Shown in pieces: positions 21,315 to 30,027 of a stretch of DNA of 35,346 nucleotides. The notes beneath the pieces are model-generated. The model was not told the origin of the DNA. It saw nothing but the letters and a program-made list of their open reading frames with translations, and made no database searches. Numbering within the stretch: the stretch's first letter is position 1; each line of letters starts with the position of its first letter. A program made the translations under genes and the position numbers. The stretch lies in the NCBI GenBank assembly GCA_018065465.1, contig JAGHTC010000037.1, positions 1 through 35,346 of the forward strand, given 5' to 3'. Origin of the DNA: Candidatus Ruminococcus equi (lineage in GTDB: Bacteria; Bacillota; Clostridia; Oscillospirales; Acutalibacteraceae).

Positions 21315-22151
21315 ATGAATTTTGATTTTTCTTCGATTATTTTTGCCGTTGTCGTTGTAGCGGGAATGGGACTTCTTATCGGTCTTATTCTCGCAGTATC
21401 TGCGGCAGTTATGGCAGTTAAAAAAGACGAAACCGCTGAAAGAGTACTTGAAGTTTTGCCCGGTGCAAACTGTGGTGCCTGTGGTTTTTCCGGTTGCTCG
21501 GGCTATGCCGAAGCACTTTCAAAAGGAACTGCCAAACCCGGACTTTGCCCTGTCGGCGGTGAAGCGTGTGCTAAAGATGTTGCAGCAGTTTTGGGAGTAG
21601 AAGCAGGGGCAGTTGAATACAAAACCGCTCTTGTTCACTGTATGGGCAACTGCGACAACACTCAAGACAAAGCAATCTACGACGGAATTACAAGTTGCGC
21701 CGCAGCCGCAAGAATCGGCGCAGGCGTTACCTCGTGTTCTTACGGCTGTATCGGTTTGGGCGACTGCGAAAGAGCCTGCCCTTACGGTGCAATCAGCGTT
21801 TGCAACGGTGTTGCCCTCGTTGACAAAGACAAGTGCAGAGGTTGTTCTGTCTGTGTAAAAACCTGCCCTCGTCATATTATTTCTTTTGTCAGCGACAAAG
21901 ACCAGGCAGTTGTCCGTTGTTCAAACAAAGACAAAGGCGCAGTATCACGAAAAGCCTGTGCTGTTTCCTGTATCGGCTGTAAAAAGTGCGAAAAAGTCTG
22001 CGAAGCAGGTGCTGTCAAAGTCACCGACTTCTGTGCTTTTGTTGATGAAAGCAAATGTACAGCCTGCTACAAATGTGTGGAAAACTGTCCGCAGGGTTGT
22101 ATTACACTTTTCGATTCCGACAAAGACGACACCGTAACTTTGTCAGTGTGA
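21315..22151 (+). CDS. rnfB: Rnf complex ferredoxin-accepting subunit RnfB
   Basis: RnfB receives electrons from reduced ferredoxin. The 278-residue protein has one N-terminal membrane helix (about 8-33). A CGACGFSGC cluster domain follows (about 53-62, plus Cys at 76 and 84), then a CMGNCDN segment and a series of ferredoxin-type Cys motifs: CSYGCIGLGDCERACP, CRGCSVCVKTCP, CIGCKKCEKVCE and CTACYKCVENCP. That makes several [4Fe-4S] clusters. It is the last rnf gene. No strong terminator follows; the next operon begins 110 bases later, so some read-through into the ABC genes is possible. Confidence 0.96.
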   Translation: MNFDFSSIIFAVVVVAGMGLLIGLILAVSAAVMAVKKDETAERVLEVLPGANCGACGFSGCSGYAEALSKGTAKPGLCPVGGEACAKDVAAVLGVEAGAVEYKTALVHCMGNCDNTQDKAIYDGITSCAAAARIGAGVTSCSYGCIGLGDCERACPYGAISVCNGVALVDKDKCRGCSVCVKTCPRHIISFVSDKDQAVVRCSNKDKGAVSRKACAVSCIGCKKCEKVCEAGAVKVTDFCAFVDESKCTACYKCVENCPQGCITLFDSDKDDTVTLSV

Positions 22152-22221
22152 CGGTTGTCTATTGATTTTGTGTTGTTTTTCTGAAACTTTTGCAAAATCG
22201 CTTTTCAATAAATTTTTGTGT

Positions 22222-22241
22222 AGTATTATATTTGTAATACT
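22222..22241. repeat. 7-bp inverted repeat before the ABC operon
   Basis: AGTATTA (22222-22228) and TAATACT (22235-22241) lie just upstream of the ribosome site of the ABC ATPase gene. The left arm contains a TATTAT that could be a -10 box, so this may be an operator or a leader hairpin. No good -35 is seen. Confidence 0.4.
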
Positions 22242-22261
22242 CTTTTGTAGGAGATGATTTT

Positions 22262-23200
22262 ATGGTCGAGGTAAAGAACCTCACTAAATGCTACGGCGAT
22301 ATTAAGGCTGTTGATGACATCAGCTTTACTGCGCAGACGGGCGAGATACTCGGATTTTTGGGCCCCAACGGTGCAGGAAAAAGTACAACAATGAATATCA
22401 TCACAGGCTATCTTTCGTCAACAGACGGTACTGTCACGATAGACGGCAGTGAAATTTTGGACGAACCGATAAAAACAAAGGCTAAAATCGGCTATCTTCC
22501 CGAAATTCCTCCGCTTTATCCCGATATGACGGTTATAAAGTATCTTGAATTTATGTTTGACCTGAAAAAGGTAAAACTTCCGAAAGCCGAACATATCAAA
22601 GAGGTTATGGAAATTGTCAAGATTGACGGGGTAAAAGACAGGATTATCAAAAACCTGTCAAAGGGATATAAACAGCGTGTCGGCTTTGCCCAGGCACTTT
22701 TGGGAAATCCGCCCGTACTTATCCTTGATGAGCCTACTGTAGGTTTGGACCCGAAACAGGTTGTCGAGATAAGAACTCTTATCAAAAGCCTCGGTAAAAA
22801 GCACACGGTTATTTTCTCATCCCATGTTTTGTCGGAAGTTTCCGCTACCTGTGACAGGATAGTTGTTATCTCAAACGGCAAAATCGTTGCCGATGCTCCG
22901 ACAAAAGACCTTGCAAATGTCATTTCCGGACAGGGTGAACTTCTCCTTGAAGCCGAAGGCTCACAAAACGAAATAAGCGAAATACTCAACAATGTTTACG
23001 GCGTCAAAAAAGTCCGCACTGTAGGACTAAACACCTACAAGATTGAGTACGACTCCGATACTGATATTCGAAAAAGTGTTTTCAGGGCTATGGCAAAGGC
23101 AGACTGCCCCATCCTTATGATGAAAAACGGCGGTATGTCGCTTGAAGAAAGTTTCCTGAAACTTACCGAAAATTCTACAAGAAAAGGAGGAAACAACTGA
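22262..23200 (+). CDS. ABC transporter ATP-binding protein, GldA/CcmA type
   Basis: The 312-residue ATPase has Walker A GPNGAGKST (about 34-42), signature LSKGYKQRVG (about 132-141), and Walker B LILDEPTVGLD (about 152-162) with the H-loop His in SSHVLSEV. The C-terminal ~90 residues form the extension seen in ABC-2 export ATPases. GGAG precedes the ATG, and the stop codon overlaps the permease start. With the next three genes it matches the GldA-GldF-GldG-DUF4340 arrangement found in many Bacteroidetes and Clostridia, whose substrate is not known outside gliding bacteria. Confidence 0.93.
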   Translation: MVEVKNLTKCYGDIKAVDDISFTAQTGEILGFLGPNGAGKSTTMNIITGYLSSTDGTVTIDGSEILDEPIKTKAKIGYLPEIPPLYPDMTVIKYLEFMFDLKKVKLPKAEHIKEVMEIVKIDGVKDRIIKNLSKGYKQRVGFAQALLGNPPVLILDEPTVGLDPKQVVEIRTLIKSLGKKHTVIFSSHVLSEVSATCDRIVVISNGKIVADAPTKDLANVISGQGELLLEAEGSQNEISEILNNVYGVKKVRTVGLNTYKIEYDSDTDIRKSVFRAMAKADCPILMMKNGGMSLEESFLKLTENSTRKGGNN

Positions 23201-23904
23201 TGGGTGCTATACTCAAAAGAGAACTGTCATCGTATTTTAATTCGGCTATCGCATACATAGTTATGGCTGTATTCTTCTTTTTCTCGGGGCTTTATTTCTA
23301 TGTATTCTGCCTGTACTACGATTCAAGTTCGCTCACTCCCGTTTTCTCCAATATGTTTATGATTATACTTTTCCTCATTCCGCTGATTACCATGAAATCT
23401 TTTTCCGAGGAAAAGAAACTGAAAACCGACCAGGCACTCCTTACTTCTCCCGTAAGTCTTTTTGACATCGTTATGGGAAAATTCCTCTCCGCTTTTATCC
23501 TCTATGCCTGCTGTGTTGCGATTTTCATCATTTACACCATAATTATCTGCTTCTTTGTCACTCCCGATTTTGCGGTTATTCTCTGCACTATACTCGGTAT
23601 CCTGCTGTTGGGCGGTGCATTAATTGCTATCGACATTTTCATTTCGGCGTTGACAGAAAGCCAGATTATCGCAGCGATTGTTTCTATAGGTGCAGGACTG
23701 TTTATCTATATGCTTGATTCTATATCAAGCCTTATCTCCGTTGATTTTATCACAAAGATTTTCAACGCTGTTTCATTTAATCAGAATTATTCAAACTTTA
23801 CCTACGGTATTTTGAATTTATCAAATCTCGTCTTTTTCGTAAGCGTTATTGCAATCTTCATTTTCCTCACAATACGCGTACTTGAAAAAAGGCGTTGGAG
23901 TTAA
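23200..23904 (+). CDS. ABC-2 type permease, GldF-like
   Basis: The 234-residue protein has six membrane helices. The typical start is LKRELSSYFNSAIAYIVMAVFFFFSGLYFY, and the cytoplasmic loop MKSFSEEKKLKTDQALLTSPVSLFDIVMGKF (here cited by its core EEKKxxTDxxLLTSPV) is the family mark. It forms the channel for the ATPase encoded just before it (TGATG overlap). GGAGG for the next gene lies after its stop. Confidence 0.92.
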   Translation: MGAILKRELSSYFNSAIAYIVMAVFFFFSGLYFYVFCLYYDSSSLTPVFSNMFMIILFLIPLITMKSFSEEKKLKTDQALLTSPVSLFDIVMGKFLSAFILYACCVAIFIIYTIIICFFVTPDFAVILCTILGILLLGGALIAIDIFISALTESQIIAAIVSIGAGLFIYMLDSISSLISVDFITKIFNAVSFNQNYSNFTYGILNLSNLVFFVSVIAIFIFLTIRVLEKRRWS

Positions 23905-23916
23905 GGAGGTGTCGAA

Positions 23917-25488
23917 ATGGAAAACAATGAGAAAAACATTTTAGAAGTAACCCCCGAAGAAATTCCTGCAACAACTCCCGAAAAGGAGACAAAACAGACA
24001 CCTCAAAAACCGAAAAAGCAAGGAAAAATTAAGACTTTTCTCAAATCAAGAAAAGCAAAACATGGCTCTATTGCAATACTTCTCACCGTAATTTTCCTTG
24101 TAATCGTAATCGCACTCAACATAGTAACAAATCTTCTTGTAACGCGTTTTCCCGCTTTGTCATTCGACTTTACATCAAGTTCGGTTTACGAACTTCAAAA
24201 CACAAGTATAGAATATGTAGAGTCCCTCACAAAAGATGTTACTATCTATGTACTGCAAAATGAAAAGGATTTTGAAGCCGCTGATGAATACTATGTTCAG
24301 GCTAACAAATTGCTCAAAAAGTTTGAACAGTACAGCGACAAAATCACATTAAAATATATCGACCTTTCAAAGAACCCGACATTTACATCAAAATATCCGT
24401 CTGTCAATTGGTCTGACGGCTCATCACTTTTATTAGTTGAATCGGGCGAAGATTACCGCGTAGTCACTACCGAAGATATGTTTGATTACAATCAGGAATA
24501 TCTTTACACCTACGGTTCTTATGTAATCGAAAGCCAGCATGTAGAACAGGCTGTCGTTACCGCCATACTCAATGTCACCACCGAAGAAAAGGTGAAAGTT
24601 ACCATACTTTCCGGACAGGGCGAACTTGACAGCTCATACCTTTCAAAAGTTCTTGCCAACAATGCCTACGAAACAGAAGAAGTTTCACTTTTGTCGGGTA
24701 AGATAAGCGACGATTCGCAGTTTGTCATTATGTATGCTCCGACTCAGGATATCGACGCAAATGTCTTTGAAACTCTTACAAACTGGCTCTACAACGACAG
24801 CAACTACGGTCACACCCTCCTCTACATTCCCAACGACCACGCAACAGACGAATTGCCGAACATCGAGGCTCTGCTCGACGAATGGGGAATGTCGGTACAA
24901 AAAGGCTATGTCTTTGAAACAGATACAAGCCATATGACAAACACCCAGCAGCCGTATCTTATCACCATTTACGACTATGCTGACGAAACATATACAAAGG
25001 CTCTCAAAGAGAAAAACATCCCCGTTGTTATGCTCTACACCATGCCGATAAGCATAAAAGACGAAGACAAAGCAAAAGCAATACTCACTACTTCCGAAAG
25101 TGCTGTTTTGATGCCTCTTAATGCCGACGAAAACTGGGACTACAACGACGAAAAACCGCAGACACTAAACGGTGCGGTTGTATCCACCCAAGGTACAGAA
25201 GACAAAAAATCAAATGTTATCGTAATCGGCTCTTATGACGCCCTTTCCGAGGGTGCTTTGTCTACAACATCTTTCAACAATTCAGCATACTTTATAAATA
25301 TGTTTAACACAGTTTCACAGCGTGATGATATCGGTATCACAATTGAGGGCAAAAACCTTGATGCACAGCAACTCGGTATTGCATCCTCGGCAACGGCTAC
25401 GATTATTTCAGCCTTTGTCCGCTTTATTATCCCGATAGCCGTTATCCTTATCGGTTTGATTATTTGGCTTCGCAGGAGGAACAAATAA
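23917..25488 (+). CDS. GldG-like ABC-associated protein
   Basis: The 523-residue protein has a charged cytoplasmic N-terminus (about 1-50, Pro/Lys/Thr-rich) and a membrane helix at about 53-75. A large extracytoplasmic domain follows with the GldG family pattern (SSVYELQNTSIEYVESLTKDVTIYVL; VTILSGQGELDSSYLSKVL), and a C-terminal membrane helix lies at about 495-518 ending in RRRNK. Families of this kind (ABC-type uncharacterised transport, IFT52/GldG-like) are always coupled to a GldA/GldF pair. The stop codon shares one base with the next start codon. It probably engages the exported substrate or the outer face of the permease; no enzyme motif is seen. Confidence 0.88.
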   Translation: MENNEKNILEVTPEEIPATTPEKETKQTPQKPKKQGKIKTFLKSRKAKHGSIAILLTVIFLVIVIALNIVTNLLVTRFPALSFDFTSSSVYELQNTSIEYVESLTKDVTIYVLQNEKDFEAADEYYVQANKLLKKFEQYSDKITLKYIDLSKNPTFTSKYPSVNWSDGSSLLLVESGEDYRVVTTEDMFDYNQEYLYTYGSYVIESQHVEQAVVTAILNVTTEEKVKVTILSGQGELDSSYLSKVLANNAYETEEVSLLSGKISDDSQFVIMYAPTQDIDANVFETLTNWLYNDSNYGHTLLYIPNDHATDELPNIEALLDEWGMSVQKGYVFETDTSHMTNTQQPYLITIYDYADETYTKALKEKNIPVVMLYTMPISIKDEDKAKAILTTSESAVLMPLNADENWDYNDEKPQTLNGAVVSTQGTEDKKSNVIVIGSYDALSEGALSTTSFNNSAYFINMFNTVSQRDDIGITIEGKNLDAQQLGIASSATATIISAFVRFIIPIAVILIGLIIWLRRRNK

Positions 25489-27188
25489 TGGACGAAAAAG
25501 AGATAAAAAATAACGAAGAAATAAAGGGAGAAGAAACTATAGAAGAGTCTTCTGCTCTGTCCAGTTTTCTCTCTCGCGATGTCCGTGACGACTCAAAAGA
25601 AACGAAAGAAAGCACAAAAACCGAAACCGAAGAAAAGCCGAAAAAGAAAATGAAAAAATCCACAAAGTGGATACTTATCGGTGCTTGTGCCGCCGTTTTG
25701 CTCGCAGGTGTTATCTGTCTTCTTATCTTCCTGCCAAAAAACGAAGAGCCCACTCTTGATATGGGTACAGATGTTACGGACAGCGTCGACGAAAACGGTA
25801 TGCACCAGGCAAAAGTTGTGACAAACGAAAACGGCGAACTTGAAAACAACAGTTTCGGTACACTTTTGTCCTACGCTCCAGCAAACATCAAAAAAATTGA
25901 TGTCGAAAACAAGGGCGGTTCATTTACCGTAACCGCAGAAACACCGAAAACCGAAAACGAAGACGGTGAAGAAGAAAGTGGCACCACCGTTTATACCATA
26001 GTCGGTTTTGAAGATATCCCGATAGAAGAAGGAAAGCCCGATGCTATCGCAAACGATGCGTCCAGACTCGACTTTTTGAGTGTTGCTTCCCTTGACGGCA
26101 ACAAAAGCGACTTTGGGTTTGACTCTCCGCGTGCCGTTGTCAAAACTTTCTTTGACGATGACACATCCGCTATGATTACGGTAGGTGACGAAGCGGCAAA
26201 AGGCGCAGGTACTTATGTAACTTTCGGTACAAACGACACCGTATATCTTGTCGAAAATGACGCAGTAGATGCCCTTTTGTACAATGTTCTTGACCTTGTA
26301 ACCTTGACGGTAAATCAGGCTGCCGACGATACGGCTAACGCAGATTTTCAGCGACTCACCCTTTCGGGAAAAGCATTCTCGGACGATATCGTTCTTGCAC
26401 CGAACGACGACAAAGCGATTGACTCGACTTATGTTATGCTCTCACCGAAGAAAATGTATATAAGCGAAGTTGAAGGTGCAAATATCTCGGGCGATATAAG
26501 AGGACTCCACGCAGAAAAAGCGGTCTGTGTAAATCCGACCGACAGTCAGTTGAGCGAATACGGTTTGAGTTCTCCCTACGCCGTATGCGAGGCGATTTAC
26601 TCCGATACAACCGTTACGCTCTACGCGTCACAACCGAAAGACGACAGCGTGTATCTCCTCCAAAAAGGCTCAAAAGTCATCTACAGTATGAAAGCCGAAA
26701 ATCTTTCGTGGGTTACTACCGATATGGAAAAACTACGCTCCGAAATCGTTTTGGACCCCAACAAAGAATCGGTATCAAAAATCACCGTAAAAGACAGTTC
26801 GGGTACATACACTTTTGATGTTGCAACAACGACACAGACAGTCACAAATGACAAAGACGAGGAAGAAGAAGTCACCACAACAAGCGCTACCTATAACGGT
26901 GAAAAACTCGACGATACAAACTTTGCGGTATTCTTCCAGAACATCTGCGAGATTCAAAATGTCGGCGAAGTAAAGAATGCTTCTCTCGTTTCACCGAAAG
27001 TAACCGTTACTTTCAGCTATTCAACAGGCCGCGATGACGACACCATCAATATCTATGACTACAACGATACAAAAATGGCGTGTGCCCTAAACGGTGAAAC
27101 TGTCGGTCTTGTTTACAAGAGTTTTGTCACAAAGTTTGAAACATCCGTACAGGACTTGATAAGCGGTAACACAGTTGCATCAATATAA
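25488..27188 (+). CDS. DUF4340 membrane-anchored protein of the Gld-like ABC operon
   Basis: The 566-residue protein has an acidic, Glu/Lys/Thr-rich cytoplasmic N-terminus (about 1-55) and one membrane helix (about 63-83). A long extracytoplasmic domain follows with two related beta-rich halves, the pattern of DUF4340 (repeated LDFLSVASLDG...DFGFDSPRA and LSEYGLSSPYAVCEAIY segments). The ATG at 25488 follows AGGAGG by 9 bases and overlaps the previous stop codon; a frame extending 8 codons further upstream is not used. In other genomes DUF4340 proteins sit with GldG-like genes and are thought to form part of the same machine. It is the last gene before a strong terminator. Confidence 0.88.
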   Translation: MDEKEIKNNEEIKGEETIEESSALSSFLSRDVRDDSKETKESTKTETEEKPKKKMKKSTKWILIGACAAVLLAGVICLLIFLPKNEEPTLDMGTDVTDSVDENGMHQAKVVTNENGELENNSFGTLLSYAPANIKKIDVENKGGSFTVTAETPKTENEDGEEESGTTVYTIVGFEDIPIEEGKPDAIANDASRLDFLSVASLDGNKSDFGFDSPRAVVKTFFDDDTSAMITVGDEAAKGAGTYVTFGTNDTVYLVENDAVDALLYNVLDLVTLTVNQAADDTANADFQRLTLSGKAFSDDIVLAPNDDKAIDSTYVMLSPKKMYISEVEGANISGDIRGLHAEKAVCVNPTDSQLSEYGLSSPYAVCEAIYSDTTVTLYASQPKDDSVYLLQKGSKVIYSMKAENLSWVTTDMEKLRSEIVLDPNKESVSKITVKDSSGTYTFDVATTTQTVTNDKDEEEEVTTTSATYNGEKLDDTNFAVFFQNICEIQNVGEVKNASLVSPKVTVTFSYSTGRDDDTINIYDYNDTKMACALNGETVGLVYKSFVTKFETSVQDLISGNTVASI

Positions 27189-27218
27189 ATTACTAAAAAC
27201 TAAATATCAGATACTAAA
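27189..27218 (+). repeat. ACTAAA-rich repeat, copy 1
   Basis: Tandem ACTAAA-type units (TACTAAAAACTAAATATC then AGATACTAAAAAC) lie directly between the DUF4340 stop codon and its terminator. An inverted relative lies at 29985-30021. Confidence 0.5.
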
Positions 27219-27254
27219 AACGGCAATAATGAAATTTCATTATTGCCGTTTTTT
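27216..27254 (+). terminator. terminator of the Gld-like ABC operon
   Basis: CGGCAATAATGAAA (27221-27234) pairs with TTTCATTATTGCCG (27235-27248), followed by six T. The right arm doubles as the -35 region of the next promoter. Confidence 0.9.
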
Positions 27255-27270
27255 AAAAGTATGCTATAAT
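27243..27270 (+). promoter_or_regulatory. promoter of the C_GCAxxG_C_C gene
   Basis: TTGCCG (27243-27248), 16 bases, TATAAT (27265-27270) with an extended TGC before it. The -35 lies within the terminator stem. Confidence 0.65.
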
Positions 27271-27288
27271 GTTTTTGAGGTGAAGGAA

Positions 27289-27741
27289 ATGGAAAATAAA
27301 ACAAAAGGCGAATACGCAAAAGAACTTTTTGAAAGCGGATATAACTGCTCACAAGCGGTTTTCGGTGCTTTTGCCGAAAGCCTCAATATAGATTTTGACA
27401 CGGCTGTAAAACTGTCATCCGGTTTCGGCGGTGGGTTTGCACGACTTCGGGAAGTCTGCGGTGCTGTCAGCGGAATGACACTTGTAATGTCGCTAAAATA
27501 CGGCTATACAGATTTAGACAACCACGAAGAAAAGAAAGAATTGTACAAAAAAATCCGCGAGGTCATCGAGCAGTTTAAAGAAGACAACGGCTCATATATC
27601 TGTAAAGAACTTTTGGGACTTTCAAGTCCAAGTTCTCCCGAGCCGACTGTTCGCACAAATGAGTTTTACAAAAAACGCCCCTGCGGTGAAATAGTAAAAT
27701 CCGCAGCCGATACGGTTGACGCTTTCATAAAATCACATTGA
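27289..27741 (+). CDS. C_GCAxxG_C_C family redox-type protein
   Basis: The 150-residue soluble protein has the spaced cysteines that define the family: Cys in GYNCSQAVFGAF (about 19), the CGAVSG motif in REVCGAVSGMTLVM (about 65), Cys in YICKELLGL (about 103), and Cys in KRPCGEIVKSAA (about 130). The family is widespread in anaerobes and thought to bind a metal or iron-sulphur cluster, but no reaction is established. The ATG at 27289 follows GAGGTGAAGG; a longer frame would include the upstream terminator and promoter. It is a single-gene unit ahead of the two-component system. Confidence 0.9.
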   Translation: MENKTKGEYAKELFESGYNCSQAVFGAFAESLNIDFDTAVKLSSGFGGGFARLREVCGAVSGMTLVMSLKYGYTDLDNHEEKKELYKKIREVIEQFKEDNGSYICKELLGLSSPSSPEPTVRTNEFYKKRPCGEIVKSAADTVDAFIKSH

Positions 27742-27821
27742 TATTTTCATTTACTTTATATTTCCAACATAAATCTGTCACATTGAATGTTTATTATTAA
27801 AATAGTAAAGGAGGGCAAAAT

Positions 27822-28499
27822 ATGAGCAAACTACTTGTTGTCGATGACGAATTTCGTATTCGTGAACTTATCAAAAAATATGCGGTATTCGAGGGGCATA
27901 CGGTAACCGAAGCGGGCAACGGGCTCGACGCTGTCGGCTTTTGTGAGTGCGCCGATTTTGACCTCATTATTATGGATATTATGATGCCCGACCTAAACGG
28001 CTATGAAGCGGCAAAACGCATAAGAGAAAATCACTCAACGCCGATTATTATGCTTTCCGCCCTCGGCGAAGAATACGACAAAATCAAAGGTTTTGAAATA
28101 GGTGTTGACGACTATGTTGTAAAGCCTTTTTCACCGAAAGAGCTTATGATGAGAGTAAACGCCGTGCTAAAGCGTGTAAAGACCGAAGAAAAAGTAAAAG
28201 AAGACAAATTTATCTACAAAGGTCTTTGTGTCGATTTCCTTGCCCGTACTGTTACGATAGACGGGGAACGAGTCGATATGACACCGAAAGAATACGACCT
28301 TCTGTTTTTTATGATACGAAACAAAGGGCTCGCATTAACCCGTGAAACCCTGATAAACAAAGTATGGGGGTACGACTTCTACGGTGATGACAGAACCCTC
28401 GACACCCATATAAAACTGCTTAGAAAAAGCCTTAAGGAATATGCAACGCTTATCGTTACATTAAGGGGAGTTGGTTATCGTTTTGAAACCGAAGAATAA
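27822..28499 (+). CDS. OmpR/PhoB-family response regulator
   Basis: The 225-residue regulator has a receiver domain with acidic pocket D8/D9 (LVVDDE), phospho-acceptor D52 (IIMDIMMPD), the Ser/Thr in MLSALGE and Lys in VVKPFSPKEL (about 104). A winged-helix domain follows (about 130-223: MTPKEYDLLFFMIRNKGLALTRE, DRTLDTHIKLLRKSL, LRGVGYRF). AGGAGGG precedes the ATG. The histidine kinase gene overlaps its end by 17 bases, so the pair is co-translated. Target genes are not evident. Confidence 0.95.
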   Translation: MSKLLVVDDEFRIRELIKKYAVFEGHTVTEAGNGLDAVGFCECADFDLIIMDIMMPDLNGYEAAKRIRENHSTPIIMLSALGEEYDKIKGFEIGVDDYVVKPFSPKELMMRVNAVLKRVKTEEKVKEDKFIYKGLCVDFLARTVTIDGERVDMTPKEYDLLFFMIRNKGLALTRETLINKVWGYDFYGDDRTLDTHIKLLRKSLKEYATLIVTLRGVGYRFETEE

Positions 28500-29970
28500 A
28501 AAACTTTCGTTTAAGTCTTATCTTCTGATAATCTTCCTTTCCTTTTCCGCGCTGTTGCTTATAACCCTCTGGCTGTTCCAGACGGTTTTTCTCGATTCGT
28601 TTTACAAGGCGATAAAGACAACACAGGTAAAGGGCTGTAACGAAAGTATCGTAAGTCATATTGACGAAAACGACCTTGTGTCGGTCGTAAAAGATATCGA
28701 ACAACAAAACGCCATGTCTGTTCTTATCTACGATTCATCAGAGAATATTTTTTCTCCGATATATGCCCCGCAAAGAATAGATGACAGGCATAACACAACC
28801 CTTTCTATGAGCGAGATATTCTCGTACTATAAAAGAGCAAAAGAAAACGGCGGAAAAATCACCGTTTCATCAAAAGATGAGAAAAGTTTTGACAACAAAA
28901 AACCTTTCCAAGATGACCGTTTTGATACCCTTTCTCCGCCTCCTCTTGAAAACAAAGGCGGCGAATACCTCGCCTGTGCGAGCATTACCAAAAAAGGCGA
29001 GAAAGAATATTTTATCCTTGTCGAGTCTATGATAACCCCTGTTTCAAGCGTTGTTGAAACTTTGCGGTATCAGCTTATCATAATGACCGTTATTCTTGTT
29101 GTTATCAGTATTGTTGTTGCCGTGATAACCGCGCTGAAAATCTCAAAACCGATAGCAAAAACAAACGAAAAGTCAAAAGAACTTGCAAACCAAAACTACG
29201 ATGTAGAATTTTCGGGCGGTACATTCAAAGAGATTTGCGAACTCAACGACACCTTAAACGCTACCGTAAAGGAACTCAAAAAAGTTGACGATTTGAGAAA
29301 AGAACTGATAGCAAACATCTCCCACGATTTGCGAACTCCGCTGACGATGATAACCGGTTACAGCGAAATTATGCGTGACATCCCCGGCGAAAACAACCCC
29401 GAAAATGTTCAGATTATCATCGACGAAGCAACAAGGCTCTCTGACCTTGTCACCGACCTGCTCGATATCTCGAAATACGATTCGGGTACTCCCGTGCTGA
29501 ACAAAACCGTTTTCTGTCTTACCGACTGTATTCGTGGCATTTTCTACAGATATTCAAAACTTGTCGACAGCGAAAACTATCATATTATTTTTGAAAATGA
29601 CGAAGACGTTTTCGTCTGTGCCGATGAGCTGAAAATCACGCAGGTGATTTACAATCTTGTCAACAACGCGATAAACTATATCGGTGAAGATAAAACTATA
29701 ACGGTAAAGCAAACCGTACAGGAAAACAAAGTCAGAATCGACATCATCGACCACGGTGAAGGAATAAGCGAAGAAGACCAAAAATACATTTGGGACAGAT
29801 ACTACAAAGTCGACAAAGAGCATAGACAAGCAAAAATCGGCACAGGGCTCGGACTTTCCATAGTCAAAAAAATCCTTGATTTGCACAATGCCGAATATGG
29901 AGTTATCAGTAGAGTAGGCGAAGGCTCGGATTTTTATATTATACTTGATAAAAAAAACTGTGATGAGTAA
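28483..29970 (+). CDS. sensor histidine kinase
   Basis: The 495-residue kinase has a membrane helix at about 11-32, an extracellular sensor region (about 33-192), a second helix (about 195-218) and HAMP (about 219-270). HisKA follows with ELIANISHDLRTPLTMITGYSE (phospho-His at about 280), and a HATPase domain has NNAINYIG, DHGEGISEED and KIGTGLGLSIVKKI. There is no ATG near the start: TTG at 28483 is chosen (GGGGAG 12 bases upstream), and a TTG at 28471 is also possible but abuts that site. The coding region overlaps the response regulator by 17 bases. The stop codon falls in the loop of the terminator hairpin. The sensor domain matches no family I recognise. Confidence 0.93.
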   Translation: MKPKNKKLSFKSYLLIIFLSFSALLLITLWLFQTVFLDSFYKAIKTTQVKGCNESIVSHIDENDLVSVVKDIEQQNAMSVLIYDSSENIFSPIYAPQRIDDRHNTTLSMSEIFSYYKRAKENGGKITVSSKDEKSFDNKKPFQDDRFDTLSPPPLENKGGEYLACASITKKGEKEYFILVESMITPVSSVVETLRYQLIIMTVILVVISIVVAVITALKISKPIAKTNEKSKELANQNYDVEFSGGTFKEICELNDTLNATVKELKKVDDLRKELIANISHDLRTPLTMITGYSEIMRDIPGENNPENVQIIIDEATRLSDLVTDLLDISKYDSGTPVLNKTVFCLTDCIRGIFYRYSKLVDSENYHIIFENDEDVFVCADELKITQVIYNLVNNAINYIGEDKTITVKQTVQENKVRIDIIDHGEGISEEDQKYIWDRYYKVDKEHRQAKIGTGLGLSIVKKILDLHNAEYGVISRVGEGSDFYIILDKKNCDE

Positions 29971-29989
29971 AACTCATCACAGTTTTTTA
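29957..29989. terminator. bidirectional terminator enclosing the histidine kinase stop codon
   Basis: ACTGTGATGAG (29957-29967) pairs with CTCATCACAGT (29973-29983), with T runs on both sides. It also ends the leftward lipoprotein gene. Confidence 0.9.
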
Positions 29990-30021
29990 GTATTTAGTAC
30001 CTAGTGTTTAGTTTTTAGTTA
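29985..30021 (-). repeat. ACTAAA-rich repeat, copy 2 (inverted)
   Basis: On the minus strand it reads TAACTAAAAACTAAACACT then AGGTACTAAATACTAAAA, matching copy 1 at most positions. As in copy 1, it directly abuts a terminator hairpin. Confidence 0.5.
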
Positions 30022-30027
30022 TAAAAT

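Noticed and set aside
22516-22992. 158-codon minus-strand frame inside the ABC ATPase gene
   Set aside because: Shadow of the Walker and signature motifs on the other strand.
23917-24070. rnfB-adjacent ABC genes as a dedicated Rnf maturation or FMN transport system
   Set aside because: Motifs match the Gld-type family and nothing ties them to flavin transfer; ApbE is absent.
27776-27784. TGTCACATT upstream of the response regulator as a fourth WYL site
   Set aside because: Only the 8-base core matches, it is not placed on a recognisable promoter, and the flanking bases differ.
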